A stretch of DNA of 64,000 bases from NCBI RefSeq assembly GCF_001422545.1, contig NZ_LMLE01000008.1, positions 492,903 to 556,902 of the forward strand, in the 5' to 3' direction. Below are positions 17,642-26,959 of the stretch, piece by piece. Under the pieces are notes generated by a model. It did no database searches, was not told the origin of the DNA, and worked only from the letters and a program-made list of their open reading frames with translations. The number at the start of each line of letters is the position of its first letter. Within the stretch, counting starts at the first letter, position 1. Both the position numbers and the translations under genes were made by a program. Source of the stretch: Pedobacter sp. Leaf41 (lineage in GTDB: Bacteria; Bacteroidota; Bacteroidia; Sphingobacteriales; Sphingobacteriaceae).

Positions 17642-18207
17642 TGATGATAGAAGTGGAACAAGTGCTGGTGCACGAAGACGTTTTAAAGGAAAACTTTGTT
17701 TGTAACCTCAGCAAATGCAAAGGGATCTGCTGTGTAGAAGGAGATTCGGGTGCTCCACTGGATCATGATGAAACCGCTGTTCTGGAAGAAATCTACCCAA
17801 AAATCAAACACTTGCTGAATGAAAAAGGTATTCAAGCCATTGAAGAACAGGGCGTTTATGTAGTGGATGAAGATGGCGATTTAACCACGCCTTGTGTTGA
17901 TAAAAACAAAGAATGTGCGTACGTGCTTTTTGAGGGCGGCATTACCAAATGTGCCATTGAAAAAGCTTACGAACAGGGAATCGTAGACTGGCAGAAACCC
18001 ATTTCTTGCCATTTGTATCCTATCCGCATCACCAAATATCCTGAATTTGATGTACTCAATTACGACCGTTGGCACATTTGTCATGATGCCTGTACTTTTG
18101 GAAGGGAATTGAAAGTGCCGGTATACAGTTTTTTAAAAGGACCACTAATCCGAAAGTATGGAGAAGATTGGTATAAAGAGCTGGAAAGTTCGGTGGCGGC
18201 ACTATAA
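17641..18207 (+). CDS. DUF3109 family cysteine-rich protein
   Basis: This 188-residue protein has a Cys-rich pattern: FVCNLSKCKGICCVEGDSGA near residue 21, TPCVDKNKECAYV, TKCAIEKAYEQG, ISCHLYPIRI and ICHDACTFG. The arrangement matches DUF3109, which resembles YkgJ-type proteins proposed to bind an Fe-S cluster or zinc. Function is unknown. The gene may start at the first or second of two adjacent ATG codons. Confidence 0.8.
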   Translation: MMIEVEQVLVHEDVLKENFVCNLSKCKGICCVEGDSGAPLDHDETAVLEEIYPKIKHLLNEKGIQAIEEQGVYVVDEDGDLTTPCVDKNKECAYVLFEGGITKCAIEKAYEQGIVDWQKPISCHLYPIRITKYPEFDVLNYDRWHICHDACTFGRELKVPVYSFLKGPLIRKYGEDWYKELESSVAAL

Positions 18208-18319
18208 GCTAATCGTTCTTTTTTATAAGGATTATATTTTTGCCTTAAGAATGCTATGACACATGGAAGCAAGTCGATAGGCATGATCTATCTAATCACA
18301 CAGTTCAACGTTGTTTAAC

Positions 18320-18334
18320 TCTGGCTTTGCCAGA
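18320..18334 (+). terminator. Weak hairpin in the gap before rmlB
   Basis: TCTGGC-TTT-GCCAGA forms a perfect 6-bp stem with a 3-base loop 113 bases after the DUF3109 gene. It lacks a T tract. The rest of the 414-base gap (18208-18621) holds no gene or repeat that I can support. Confidence 0.35.
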
Positions 18335-18621
18335 TGTTTATATCGATATGGTTTCAGATAAAAAGATATCAACTAAATAAGAAATTGTAATTACCTGCTC
18401 TATTCCCGGTAAACCCCACTTGCGGCACTACATTCAATCAGCCAATTGAGGTATGTTTTTTTCAACCAACTTTAGAGCGAATACGGAGTTTGATAAAAAT
18501 CTCAAGCTTTTACGACTTTGCTTTTGGAGTAATACCGTTTAATCCATAGCCTTTAAGTACTAATAAGTTGTCTAATTGTAATAACTATCTTATTTTAGCC
18601 GACTGAAAATCATTTATAACT

Positions 18622-19674
18622 GTGAAAAAAATTCTAATCACTGGTGGGGCAGGCTTTATTGGCTCTCACGTAGTCCGCCGCTTTGTAAACAATTACCCCA
18701 ATTACGAGATTGTTAATCTTGATGCTTTAACGTACGCCGGCAACCTGGCTAATTTAACTGATATTGAGAACAAACCTAATTATAAGTTCGTAAAGGTAGA
18801 TATTACCGATGCGGCTGAGATTATGGATTTGTTTAAAAATGAAAATTTCGATGCAGTGATTCACCTGGCGGCAGAAAGTCACGTCGATCGTTCTATTGCT
18901 GATCCTACTGCATTCGTGATGACCAATGTGATTGGAACAGTCAACTTGCTAAACGCGGCACGTGAATACTGGAAAGGTGACTATGATAAAAAACGTTTTT
19001 ATCACGTAAGTACCGATGAGGTATATGGTGCTTTGGGTGAGGAAGGCATGTTTACCGAAACTACTGCTTACGATCCTCATAGTCCATACTCGGCTTCCAA
19101 GGCCAGTTCAGATCATTTTGTAAGGGCTTATCATGATACTTATGGAATGGATTGTGTAATCTCTAACTGCTCAAACAATTACGGTTCACACCACTTTCCT
19201 GAAAAACTGATTCCATTAGCCATAAACAATATTAAAAATAACAAACCTGTGCCTGTTTATGGTAAGGGAGAAAATGTTCGCGATTGGTTATGGGTAGAAG
19301 ACCACGCCCGTGCGATTGATGTAATTTTCCACAACTCGAAAACAGGTGACACATACAATATCGGCGGCCATAATGAATGGAAAAACATTGATTTAATCAA
19401 TTTATTATGCAATATTATGGATCAGAAATTAGGTCGTGAAGCTGGTGAATCTGCTAAGTTGATCACCTATGTTACTGACCGTGCCGGCCACGATTTACGT
19501 TACGCCATTGATTCTTCGAAACTACAAAACCAATTAGATTGGGTGCCTAGTTTACAATTTGAAGAAGGTTTAGCCAAAACGGTTGATTGGTATCTTCAAA
19601 ATGAAGACTGGTTAAATAACGTTACTTCAGGTAATTACCAATCTTACTACGAATCACAGTACAATAATAAATAA
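18622..19674 (+). CDS. rmlB: dTDP-glucose 4,6-dehydratase
   Basis: This 350-residue extended SDR catalyses the second step of dTDP-L-rhamnose synthesis. It has the NAD-binding TGGAGFIGSHVVRRF (residues 6-20), HLAAESHVDRSI, the STDEVYG motif and the catalytic Y-x-x-x-K in YSASKASSDH (about 154-163). The start is a GTG. It is the first of four rml genes in the order B-C-D-A, and its stop overlaps the rmlC start by one base. The product feeds a rhamnosyl donor to glycosyltransferases of the downstream polysaccharide locus. Confidence 0.95.
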   Translation: MKKILITGGAGFIGSHVVRRFVNNYPNYEIVNLDALTYAGNLANLTDIENKPNYKFVKVDITDAAEIMDLFKNENFDAVIHLAAESHVDRSIADPTAFVMTNVIGTVNLLNAAREYWKGDYDKKRFYHVSTDEVYGALGEEGMFTETTAYDPHSPYSASKASSDHFVRAYHDTYGMDCVISNCSNNYGSHHFPEKLIPLAINNIKNNKPVPVYGKGENVRDWLWVEDHARAIDVIFHNSKTGDTYNIGGHNEWKNIDLINLLCNIMDQKLGREAGESAKLITYVTDRAGHDLRYAIDSSKLQNQLDWVPSLQFEEGLAKTVDWYLQNEDWLNNVTSGNYQSYYESQYNNK

Positions 19675-20222
19675 TGGAAATTGAGCAGACAGGTTTAAAG
19701 GACTGTATCATTATCAAGCCACGGGTTTTTGAAGATGCACGTGGATACTTTTTCGAGAGTTTTAATAAACAAACTTTTGAGGAAAAAACTGGATTATCTG
19801 GCGATTTCGTTCAGGATAATCAGTCTTTTTCCTCTTATGGAGTAATCAGAGGCTTACATGCCCAAACAGGAGCATTTGCACAAGCGAAACTCGTTCGTGT
19901 AACCAAAGGAGAGGTTTTGGATGTTGCTGTTGATGCCCGCCCAGGTTCACCAACCTATGGAAAACACGTTGCTGTCAGGTTAAGTGCGGAGAATAAATTG
20001 CAATTGTATATTCCAAGAGGTTTTGTGCATGGATTTTCCGTGCTAAGTGAGACTGCAGAATTTTTGTATAAGTGTGATAACTATTTTAACAAAGCTTCTG
20101 AAACCGGCGTGATTTACAATGATACCGATTTAAACATCGATTGGTTAATTCCGGCTGATCAGGCCTCAATTTCTGACAAAGATCTTTTATTAAAACCTTT
20201 CGCTGAACTTCATCATGGGTAA
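19674..20222 (+). CDS. rmlC: dTDP-4-dehydrorhamnose 3,5-epimerase
   Basis: This 182-residue cupin epimerase acts in the third step of dTDP-L-rhamnose synthesis. The core signatures are DARGYFFESFNKQTF, DNQSFSSYGVIRGLHAQ (with the catalytic His), KGEVLDVAVDARPGSPTYGK and IPRGFVHGFSVLSE. Position 65 reads Ala in GLHAQ, where many family members have Tyr or Phe; this lies beside the catalytic His and is unlikely to be inactivating. Its end overlaps rmlD by 8 bases. Confidence 0.95.
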   Translation: MEIEQTGLKDCIIIKPRVFEDARGYFFESFNKQTFEEKTGLSGDFVQDNQSFSSYGVIRGLHAQTGAFAQAKLVRVTKGEVLDVAVDARPGSPTYGKHVAVRLSAENKLQLYIPRGFVHGFSVLSETAEFLYKCDNYFNKASETGVIYNDTDLNIDWLIPADQASISDKDLLLKPFAELHHG

Positions 20223-21078
20223 AATATTAATCATAGGTGCAGGCGGTCAGTTGGGACAATGCCTGAAAACCGTTGCAGAACGAAGAGGGATTACTGATAT
20301 CGTTTTTCCAGCCGAGGCAGAGGCCAATATTTTGAACCAACCTGGATTAGAATCTTTGCTGCAAGAGGAGCAGCCGGCTTTTGTAATTAACTGCGCTGCA
20401 TACACAGCTGTAGATAAAGCGGAGGACGAAGTGGACTTGGCAAAGGCAGTAAATGAAACAGGAGCGGCAAATCTAGCTTTGGCTTGTGCTTCCAATCAGG
20501 CCACTTTAATTCATGTTTCTACCGATTTTGTCTTTGAAGGAAATGTGGTGAAGCTTTTGTCAGAAAACGATGAAGCAAACCCCATTAATGTATACGGACA
20601 AACTAAATTGGATGGCGAGAAAGCAGTGGTGGCATTGATCAATGAACATTTTATCCTTCGCACCAGTTGGCTCTATTCTGAATATGCCAATAATTTTGTG
20701 AAAACAATGCTGAAGTTAGGGGCAGAAAGAGAGGAGCTAAATATCATCGCTGATCAGGTAGGAACACCAACTTATGCTATTGATCTAGCTCACGCTATTT
20801 TTGATATCATTGAATCTGGCTCTACCCAATACGGCGTGTATCATTATAGCAATGAAGGGGTAACTTCCTGGTTTGATTTTGCAAAAGCCATTTTCGATAT
20901 TAGTCATACAACGGTTAAAGCAAATCCTATCCCGGGCTCCGCTTATCCAACTAAGGCGGTTCGTCCGGCCTTTTCTGTAATGGATAAATCAAAAATTAAA
21001 TCTACATTTAATATCACTATCCCTTATTGGAGAGATAGCTTGGTAAAGTGTATTGAAAAGCTAAAAGAAAATAATTAA
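20215..21078 (+). CDS. rmlD: dTDP-4-dehydrorhamnose reductase
   Basis: This 287-residue SDR reduces dTDP-4-keto-L-rhamnose to dTDP-L-rhamnose using NAD(P)H. It has IIGAGGQLGQCLK at the N terminus, NCAAYTAVDKAEDE, STDFVFEG and the catalytic YGQTKLDGEKAV. It overlaps the end of rmlC by 8 bases and precedes rmlA by 54 bases. Confidence 0.95.
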   Translation: MGKILIIGAGGQLGQCLKTVAERRGITDIVFPAEAEANILNQPGLESLLQEEQPAFVINCAAYTAVDKAEDEVDLAKAVNETGAANLALACASNQATLIHVSTDFVFEGNVVKLLSENDEANPINVYGQTKLDGEKAVVALINEHFILRTSWLYSEYANNFVKTMLKLGAEREELNIIADQVGTPTYAIDLAHAIFDIIESGSTQYGVYHYSNEGVTSWFDFAKAIFDISHTTVKANPIPGSAYPTKAVRPAFSVMDKSKIKSTFNITIPYWRDSLVKCIEKLKENN

Positions 21079-21132
21079 CGTCCAATAGTTGATTGAGTTT
21101 AGCGCAATCTAACATCTAAAATTTAAAATCAA

Positions 21133-21993
21133 ATGAAAGGTATAATATTAGCCGGTGGAAGTGGAACACGCTTGCATCCTTTAACACTTGCTTGTAGCAA
21201 ACAAATGATGCCGGTTTACGATAAGCCGATGATTTACTATCCATTGTCTACCTTAATGCTGGCTGGAATTAAAGAAATCCTAATCATTTCTACACCACAT
21301 GACCTTCCAAATTTCGAAAAACTTTTGGGTGATGGTACTTCATTGGGCTGTAAATTTAGTTACGCTGTTCAGGCAGAGCCAAATGGTTTAGCACAGGCTT
21401 TCGTTATTGGCGCCGATTTTATCGGGAACGATAAGGTAGCACTCGTTTTAGGCGATAATATTTTCCATGGTGATGGTATGGCTAAGCTCTTACAAGCCAG
21501 TTCAGATCCGGATGGGGGAGTGGTATTTGCTTACCAGGTTGCCGATCCAGAACGTTATGGTGTGGTAGAATTTGATGAAAATAAAAAGGCCATCTCTATC
21601 GAGGAAAAACCTGTTTCACCCAAATCAGATTATGCCGTTCCAGGGCTTTATTTTTATGATAATGAAGTGGTAGAGATTGCAAAAAATATCAAACCTTCTA
21701 CTCGTGGCGAATATGAAATTACCGATGTAAACCGTGTGTATTTGGAGCGGGGTAAATTGAAAGTAGGCGTATTAAGCCGAGGTACGGCCTGGTTGGATAC
21801 CGGAACTTTCGCCTCTTTAATGCAGGCTGGAGAATTTGTTCAGATTATTGAAGAACGCCAGGGTTTAAAAATCGGATGTATCGAGGAAATTGCGTATCGC
21901 ATGGGTTTTATTAACGCCGAACAACTCAAGGCAATTGCAACCCCGCTTGTAAAAAGTGGTTATGGTAGTTATTTGTTGAAATTGGTTAAATAA
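21133..21993 (+). CDS. rmlA: Glucose-1-phosphate thymidylyltransferase
   Basis: This 286-residue nucleotidyltransferase makes dTDP-glucose from dTTP and glucose-1-phosphate, the first step of the pathway. It opens with the signature [16 protein letters not shown] followed by [19 protein letters not shown]. It also has [10 protein letters not shown] for metal binding and [11 protein letters not shown] near the C terminus. It is the last gene of the rml operon, and a strong hairpin follows. Confidence 0.95.
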   Translation: MKGIILAGGSGTRLHPLTLACSKQMMPVYDKPMIYYPLSTLMLAGIKEILIISTPHDLPNFEKLLGDGTSLGCKFSYAVQAEPNGLAQAFVIGADFIGNDKVALVLGDNIFHGDGMAKLLQASSDPDGGVVFAYQVADPERYGVVEFDENKKAISIEEKPVSPKSDYAVPGLYFYDNEVVEIAKNIKPSTRGEYEITDVNRVYLERGKLKVGVLSRGTAWLDTGTFASLMQAGEFVQIIEERQGLKIGCIEEIAYRMGFINAEQLKAIATPLVKSGYGSYLLKLVK

Positions 21994-22054
21994 TTCAAAA
22001 TACAACGTTGCGCCTGGCAGTGTATTAAAAGGCAAAAGTTTAATCTGCATTTTT

Positions 22055-22093
22055 AGCGACTAATCCTGAAAATTTCATACAGGATTAGTCGCT
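22055..22093. terminator. Strong hairpin between rmlA and the convergent histidine kinase gene
   Basis: A perfect 14-bp stem (AGCGACTAATCCTG / CAGGATTAGTCGCT) encloses an 11-base loop and lies between two convergent genes. There is no T tract on either side, so termination may be weak or need a factor. The position still makes a bidirectional transcription stop the best reading. Confidence 0.55.
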
Positions 22094-22155
22094 ATCAAAA
22101 GTCTTAAACGAATTTAGAGGGAGGATAGAAGTTGCAGGATTTTTCACATTACTAT

Positions 22156-22914
22156 TTAACCGATCACGAAATCTGCTTTTAAGGGAATCTTTACACTGAT
22201 CATAGTGCCTTTATATTGTTCGATGGTTATTGTTCCATTAATCCGTTCTGTCCGGTTTCGAATATTTTCAAGGCCCATTCCTTTTCCTGAATTCTGCTCA
22301 AAATCAAAGCCTATGCCATTATCCTTAACGGTTATGATCATATCACCGCCATTGAAATAAAAATTTAGTTTTATCTTCGATGCTTTTGAATGCTTCAATG
22401 CATTATGCGCTATCTCTTTGATGAGTAGGTAGCATTCTCTTTTTCCTTGATTATCAATTTTATTTTGAGGGATATTCTGATCTATTTCCGATTCAAATTG
22501 AATTTTACTATGCTTAAATAACTGGCGGACTTGATCCTCTATAAAATAAACGAGGCTTTCCAGATGATCATTTTCCGAATTTGTACTCCAAATGATCTCA
22601 TTTATTTTCTGTGAAATTTCATCAATCATTACTTTTATGTTTTGAATTTCCTTGACATCCGATCTAGATCTACTTGCATGTTCGGCATACAATTTAACAG
22701 CCGTTAAGCCTGATCCTATCTCGTCGTGGATCTCACTACTGATTCTTTCCCGCTCCAAATTGATCAAGTTGCGCTGACTTCTAAAATTCTTCCTGTAAAA
22801 ATTTGAATTAAAATAGAATTTTATAATCAAATAAATGAACAGAATGAACAGAATTATTGTGAATAAAATGTAGTAAATATTGATCTCATAAAAAGGGATA
22901 TGCGCTAGATTCAT
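22156..22914 (-). CDS. NarL-type sensor histidine kinase without a recognisable sensor domain
   Basis: This 252-residue protein has one N-terminal membrane segment (about residues 12-35) and then a HisKA_3 dimerisation/phosphoacceptor helix with ERERISSEIHDEIGSGLTAV (His63). The HATPase domain has the N box KEIAHNALKHS, the G1 box VKDNGIGFD and the G2 box GKGMGLENIRNR. There is no periplasmic or PAS sensor domain, so the input must come through the membrane segment or a partner. It is divergent from the response regulator gene at 23302, and the two almost certainly form a pair next to the polysaccharide genes. Confidence 0.9.
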   Translation of the reverse strand: MNLAHIPFYEINIYYILFTIILFILFIYLIIKFYFNSNFYRKNFRSQRNLINLERERISSEIHDEIGSGLTAVKLYAEHASRSRSDVKEIQNIKVMIDEISQKINEIIWSTNSENDHLESLVYFIEDQVRQLFKHSKIQFESEIDQNIPQNKIDNQGKRECYLLIKEIAHNALKHSKASKIKLNFYFNGGDMIITVKDNGIGFDFEQNSGKGMGLENIRNRTERINGTITIEQYKGTMISVKIPLKADFVIG

Positions 22915-23301
22915 CTTCTGTTTTTATATGTTAATCCACTAAATGACACAAAATATATAAATATAGTAGTATTAATTATACATTTATGAGGTGTAAAATA
23001 CTATTTGTGTAGATATAATCTTATGTTATGTTGTATTTATTACTGTAGTAAAGTTAGTAGTATATCTTTATTTAACGCGTTGATTTAAAAGGACGTAACT
23101 AAATCTTGACGGTAGATTAATATTATTTAGTTTTGCTAATGTTCATTCGTTATGATGAATGAACAGTTGTCGCCCCTATATTTTTTCTTGTTTGATTAGC
23201 TTAAAATACAAAATCTGTCGAAGCAGATTTAAACGTTTAAGTTAATGTAAATCTTCTTATTATCGGTGGCTGCGAATATAAAAAATAAAATAGCTAACTG
23301 T

Positions 23302-23937
23302 ATGATTTCTATTTCAATAATTGAGGATCACGATTATTATCGCATGAGTCTTGTAAATGCCATTAAGGAAAATGATTTTTTCCAAATCAAAGGCATCTAT
23401 GCAACTGCTGAAGAGGCACTAGAATGCCTGCCAGTAAACACACCGGATATTGTGATCGTTGATATTAAACTGAAGAATAAATCAGGCATTGATGTTATTT
23501 TGGAAAGTAAAACCAATAATCTGAATACTCAGTTTTTAATGTGTACCGGTTTTCAGAATGACGAAAAAATATTTAGTGCATTAAAGGCCGGTGCGGCAGG
23601 TTATATTATTAAAGGGTCAACAACAGCTGAAATTCATGATGCCTTAATTGACCTTTATGAAGGTGGTTCTCCCATGAGTCCATTCATCGCTCGTAAAGTA
23701 ATCAGTTTACTTCAAAACAAGGATGCTGGGACTAAAAGAGTAGACTTGGGTTTAAGCGCCAGGGAATTGGAAGTATTATCTCTTTTAAGTAAGGGCTTGC
23801 TTTACAAAGAGATTTCAGATCAGCTTTTTATTAGCCCTAATACCGTTAAGAATCACTGTAAAAACATTTATAAAAGACTTCATGTTCAAAACAAAATTGA
23901 AGCGCTGAATAAATTTAAAGAGTATAACTATAACTAA
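23302..23937 (+). CDS. NarL/FixJ family response regulator
   Basis: This 211-residue protein has an intact receiver domain: acidic pair in IIEDHD, phosphoacceptor Asp54 in VIVDIK, and conserved Lys in YIIKGS. A LuxR-type HTH follows at about 145-205 (LSARELEVLSLLSKG, ISDQLFISPNTVKNHCKNIY). The ATG at 23302 is chosen over an in-frame GTG at 23266 because receiver homology starts at ISISIIED. With the divergent kinase it forms a two-component system at the start of the exopolysaccharide locus. Control of that locus is inferred from position. Confidence 0.9.
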   Translation: MISISIIEDHDYYRMSLVNAIKENDFFQIKGIYATAEEALECLPVNTPDIVIVDIKLKNKSGIDVILESKTNNLNTQFLMCTGFQNDEKIFSALKAGAAGYIIKGSTTAEIHDALIDLYEGGSPMSPFIARKVISLLQNKDAGTKRVDLGLSARELEVLSLLSKGLLYKEISDQLFISPNTVKNHCKNIYKRLHVQNKIEALNKFKEYNYN

Positions 23938-24103
23938 TTGAACTTTCGTTTTAATCGCCATATTGCACCTAATTCCTTACTAACAGCTAGCACAGGGGCT
24001 TTCTTTCCTGTAAATATATGATTGGTATCAATATTGCAAGGCTATTTATATCATTCTTGAATCTACTATTTCTGCTTTAAATTTTACATGTAGTGGTTTG
24101 AAG

Positions 24104-24319
24104 ATGCTATTTAATTCAGTCATTATGATCAGATTAGGCTTCATTACTCCAATAGTTAAATTGAATAAAATAAAACTCGGCGATGAAATAATTGATGAAT
24201 ACGAATCCAGGGGCCGAGTTGTCAAAATTACCAAGACGTCAAAAAGTAAAGGGCTAGTGGAGTTCATTTTCCTTCTGGATACTAAGCAAACTGTATTCAT
24301 TCTGGGTAACGCTGTTTAA
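24104..24319 (+). CDS. Hypothetical short protein
   Basis: A frame of 71 residues (or 64 from the next ATG at 24125) contains KLGDEIIDEY, GRVVKITKTSKSKG and TKQTVFILGNAV. This alternating pattern suggests a small beta-barrel fold. I recognise no family. It sits between the response regulator and the glycosidase gene, on the same strand as both. A minus-strand frame covers the same DNA, but this one looks more protein-like. Confidence 0.4.
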   Translation: MLFNSVIMIRLGFITPIVKLNKIKLGDEIIDEYESRGRVVKITKTSKSKGLVEFIFLLDTKQTVFILGNAV

Positions 24320-24389
24320 TTCGAAAATCTTTTTAAAAATTTGTTCGTTACAAAAAGAAAATTGCTATTTTAGATGCAAATCTCCCGAA

Positions 24390-25982
24390 ATGTTCAAATC
24401 TATCTTAACTATTACCAGTCTACTGGTAATTCTTTTATCGAATTCCTGTAAAAGGTCAATTGCTATTGAAGATCAGCCGCTTAATTTGATCAAATCTCCT
24501 AATTTGCCGAGCAACGGTATTGCATTCAAAGAATATTTAGGTATAAATGCATTTGAATGGGATATGTCTTCCGATGTGGCGCATAATCAAATTGATCCGA
24601 CTAAATTTGATAATGTCAAAATATTTACCGGAGTTCGGCATTACTTAGAGTGGGATAAGATTGAGCCAAAAGATGGTGTTTTTACTTTTGGTCCGGCACA
24701 TAATGGTGGCTGGGATTATGATCTTATTTACCAATCGTTAAAAAATGCAGGCAAATATGTTTTGATAGATGTTAAGAGTTGTCCAAGCTGGTTACTTGCT
24801 ACCTATCCTGCAAACCAGCGAGACCCGGAAAATGTACCTGCACCTTATGGTTTAGATAGAAGCAAACCTGAAAGTTATATCAAACAGGCAAGGGCCGCTT
24901 TTCAATTGGCAGCAAGATATGGCTCAAACACTAAAGTAGATACTAATTTGCTCCTAATTGATCCATCTATCCGTTGGAGAGATGATACCAGAAATGTTAA
25001 AAAAGTTGGTTTAGATATCGTTAAATACATCGAATGTGACAATGAACGTGATAAATGGTGGAAGGGTGATTTAGCCAAGCAGTCTCCTGAAGAATATGCC
25101 GCGAACATGTCGGCCTTTTATGATGGGCACCAGGGCAAATTAGGAAAAGGCTTCGGTGTAAAAAATGCCGATCCGAATATGATAGTTGTAATGGGTGGAT
25201 TAGCAGACCCAAGTCCACAGTTTGTTGAGAAGATGATCAAATGGTGTGAAATACACAGGGGGAAAAAAGCAAATGGGGAAATTAATCTGTGTTTTGATGT
25301 GATTAACTACCATCTCTATTCGAACGATGCATTTAGAAATAACGGAAATGCAACCAAAGGAATGGCGCCAGAACTTTCTAATTTACAATCCGTTGCCAAT
25401 CAGTTTTCGGCGATGTCTAAAAAGGTTGCGGGCAACATCCCGGTTTGGGTTACTGAAACTGGCTATGATTCTGGTGAACATACTTCGCAAAGGGCCATTA
25501 AAATTGGCAATAAGAGTGCTCTAATTACTCAAGCAGACTGGAATTTACGTACTGCACTCTTGTATGCCAGAACTGGTGTATCCAAATGTATTTTTTATAT
25601 GCTGGATAATGTTGACGTAAACAGCTGGACTCAATATACTTCATCAGGTTTTATCAACCCTGGTGGTGGCAAGCGGCCCTCTGCAGACTATGTTCTGCAA
25701 ACCAATAAATTATTAGGAGAATATCATTATGAATCTTCACTTAAAGCTGATCCTATTGTGGATGTATACGCTTTAAACGATAAAAAAATGTATGTACTTA
25801 CTGTTCCTGATGAAATTGGCCGTACTGCAGGCTATGATTTGAATTTAGGTTCGGCAAAACAAGCTGTTATTTATACACTTGCCGTTGGGAAAAATCAAAT
25901 GAACAGTAGAGTTGTAGATACTAAAAATGGAATTGTACAACTTGAGGTTAGCGAAACACCTATTTTTGTAGAGGCTAAATAA
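24390..25982 (+). CDS. Clan GH-A-like glycoside hydrolase lipoprotein
   Basis: This 530-residue protein has a lipoprotein signal (lipobox LSNSC, Cys20) and a TIM-barrel glycosidase pattern. The acid/base candidate is Glu219 in ECDNERDKWW and the nucleophile candidate is Glu356 in VTETGYD. Between them are VLIDVKSCPSWLL, VMGGLADPSP and FDVINYHLYSN. The layout resembles the GH39/GH5-like group, but I cannot fix the family. A beta-sandwich tail follows at about 450-530. As the first large gene of the plus-strand polysaccharide series it may trim or release the polymer at the cell surface. Confidence 0.7.
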   Translation: MFKSILTITSLLVILLSNSCKRSIAIEDQPLNLIKSPNLPSNGIAFKEYLGINAFEWDMSSDVAHNQIDPTKFDNVKIFTGVRHYLEWDKIEPKDGVFTFGPAHNGGWDYDLIYQSLKNAGKYVLIDVKSCPSWLLATYPANQRDPENVPAPYGLDRSKPESYIKQARAAFQLAARYGSNTKVDTNLLLIDPSIRWRDDTRNVKKVGLDIVKYIECDNERDKWWKGDLAKQSPEEYAANMSAFYDGHQGKLGKGFGVKNADPNMIVVMGGLADPSPQFVEKMIKWCEIHRGKKANGEINLCFDVINYHLYSNDAFRNNGNATKGMAPELSNLQSVANQFSAMSKKVAGNIPVWVTETGYDSGEHTSQRAIKIGNKSALITQADWNLRTALLYARTGVSKCIFYMLDNVDVNSWTQYTSSGFINPGGGKRPSADYVLQTNKLLGEYHYESSLKADPIVDVYALNDKKMYVLTVPDEIGRTAGYDLNLGSAKQAVIYTLAVGKNQMNSRVVDTKNGIVQLEVSETPIFVEAK

Positions 25983-26041
25983 TTATAAATTTTGCCTCAA
26001 AGGCAGCGTTTAACAGTTATTCGTTTGGTATTTAAGGGCTA

Positions 26042-26072
26042 TTGAAAAGCCTTTTTGCAAATCTTATTTTTG
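26042..26072 (+). promoter_or_regulatory. Promoter for the hexapeptide acetyltransferase gene
   Basis: TTG (26042-26044) and TATTTTTG (26065-26072) are 20 bases apart and match the Bacteroidota promoter pattern. The leader to the ATG at 26150 would be about 70 bases. Confidence 0.5.
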
Positions 26073-26149
26073 TATATGATTTAAATCTTCCTCGCAAAGT
26101 AAGGCGTGTGGTTTCGATCATTCACGATATATGATTTACAAAAAAAATA

Positions 26150-26692
26150 ATGAGGTTAGATAATCAGCTCATTTTTAAAGCTGGTATATTTCAAGATTGG
26201 CAGGAGAATAAGGGGAATTTCAAATCGAGGATGATCATGATTCTCTTCAGACTCTCCTCTTTGGTGTACCAACATAAAATCTTGCGGTATCTGTTCTTTT
26301 GGTATTTGCTTTTCTATAAATTCTTAATTGGTTGGGTGCTTAACATCGGCCTAAATTCTGGTGCAAGAATTGGGAAGGGCCTCAAGATACAATATGGTTT
26401 TGGAACCGTTATTAGTAGTAAAACAGTTATCGGTGAAAACTGCAATTTAAGGCAGGCAACCAATATCAGTTGTAAGATAACAGAAACTGGAACCTGTAGC
26501 GCTGCCCCCGTTATTGGTAATAATGTAGATATCGGGGTTAACGTGGTGATTATTGGCGATATTAAAATTGGTAATAATGTTGTTATCGGGGCGGGATCGG
26601 TAGTTACCAAAGATGTGGAAGACAATTCGGTAATGGTAGGCAACCCCGCAATTTTATTAAAAAAAAAATACATTTTTCCTGATCATACCTGA
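26150..26692 (+). CDS. Serine acetyltransferase-like hexapeptide-repeat acyltransferase
   Basis: This 180-residue protein has an N-terminal helical part with a hydrophobic stretch (about 44-62). A left-handed beta-helix follows, built from hexapeptide repeats (IGKGLKIQYGFGTVIS, IGNNVDIGVNVVIIGDIKIG, IGAGSVVTKDV). The C-terminal VMVGNPAILLKKK is the usual closing loop. It resembles CysE and WcaB-type polysaccharide acetyltransferases. In this setting O-acetylation of a sugar is more likely than cysteine synthesis. It has its own promoter. Confidence 0.75.
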   Translation: MRLDNQLIFKAGIFQDWQENKGNFKSRMIMILFRLSSLVYQHKILRYLFFWYLLFYKFLIGWVLNIGLNSGARIGKGLKIQYGFGTVISSKTVIGENCNLRQATNISCKITETGTCSAAPVIGNNVDIGVNVVIIGDIKIGNNVVIGAGSVVTKDVEDNSVMVGNPAILLKKKYIFPDHT

Positions 26693-26708
26693 TCTTAAAA
26701 TTAAAGTC

Positions 26709-26726
26709 GCCAGGATTAAACCTGGC
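26709..26726 (+). terminator. Short hairpin after the acetyltransferase gene
   Basis: GCCAGG-ATTAAA-CCTGGC forms a 6-bp stem 17 bases after the stop, followed by CTTCT rather than a full T tract. It may be a weak terminator separating this gene from the operon starting at 26960. Confidence 0.4.
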
Positions 26727-26959
26727 CTTCTAAACTATTCCTGATTTCTGCCCTGCATTTTTCTCTCTGTACATCTATAGAGGTATTTAAAGTGCTCATT
26801 ATTAGGTATTTTAAATTAATTCTGCATTTCATTTTCAAATATTAGCCCTATCGGGCTATTGTCCAAAATCACGCTAAACCTCACCTTTACAGTGGTTGAA
26901 AATTACTATACGGTTGCTAATCTATAAACCAGTTAATTATATTTTTAAGCATTCATTTT

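Noticed and set aside
18208..18621. Possible gene or RNA in the gap before rmlB
   Set aside because: There is no ORF with coding character, no tRNA-like fold and only one weak hairpin.
24046..24300. Minus-strand 84-residue frame
   Set aside because: It overlaps a plus-strand frame with a better protein-like pattern and has no recognisable feature.
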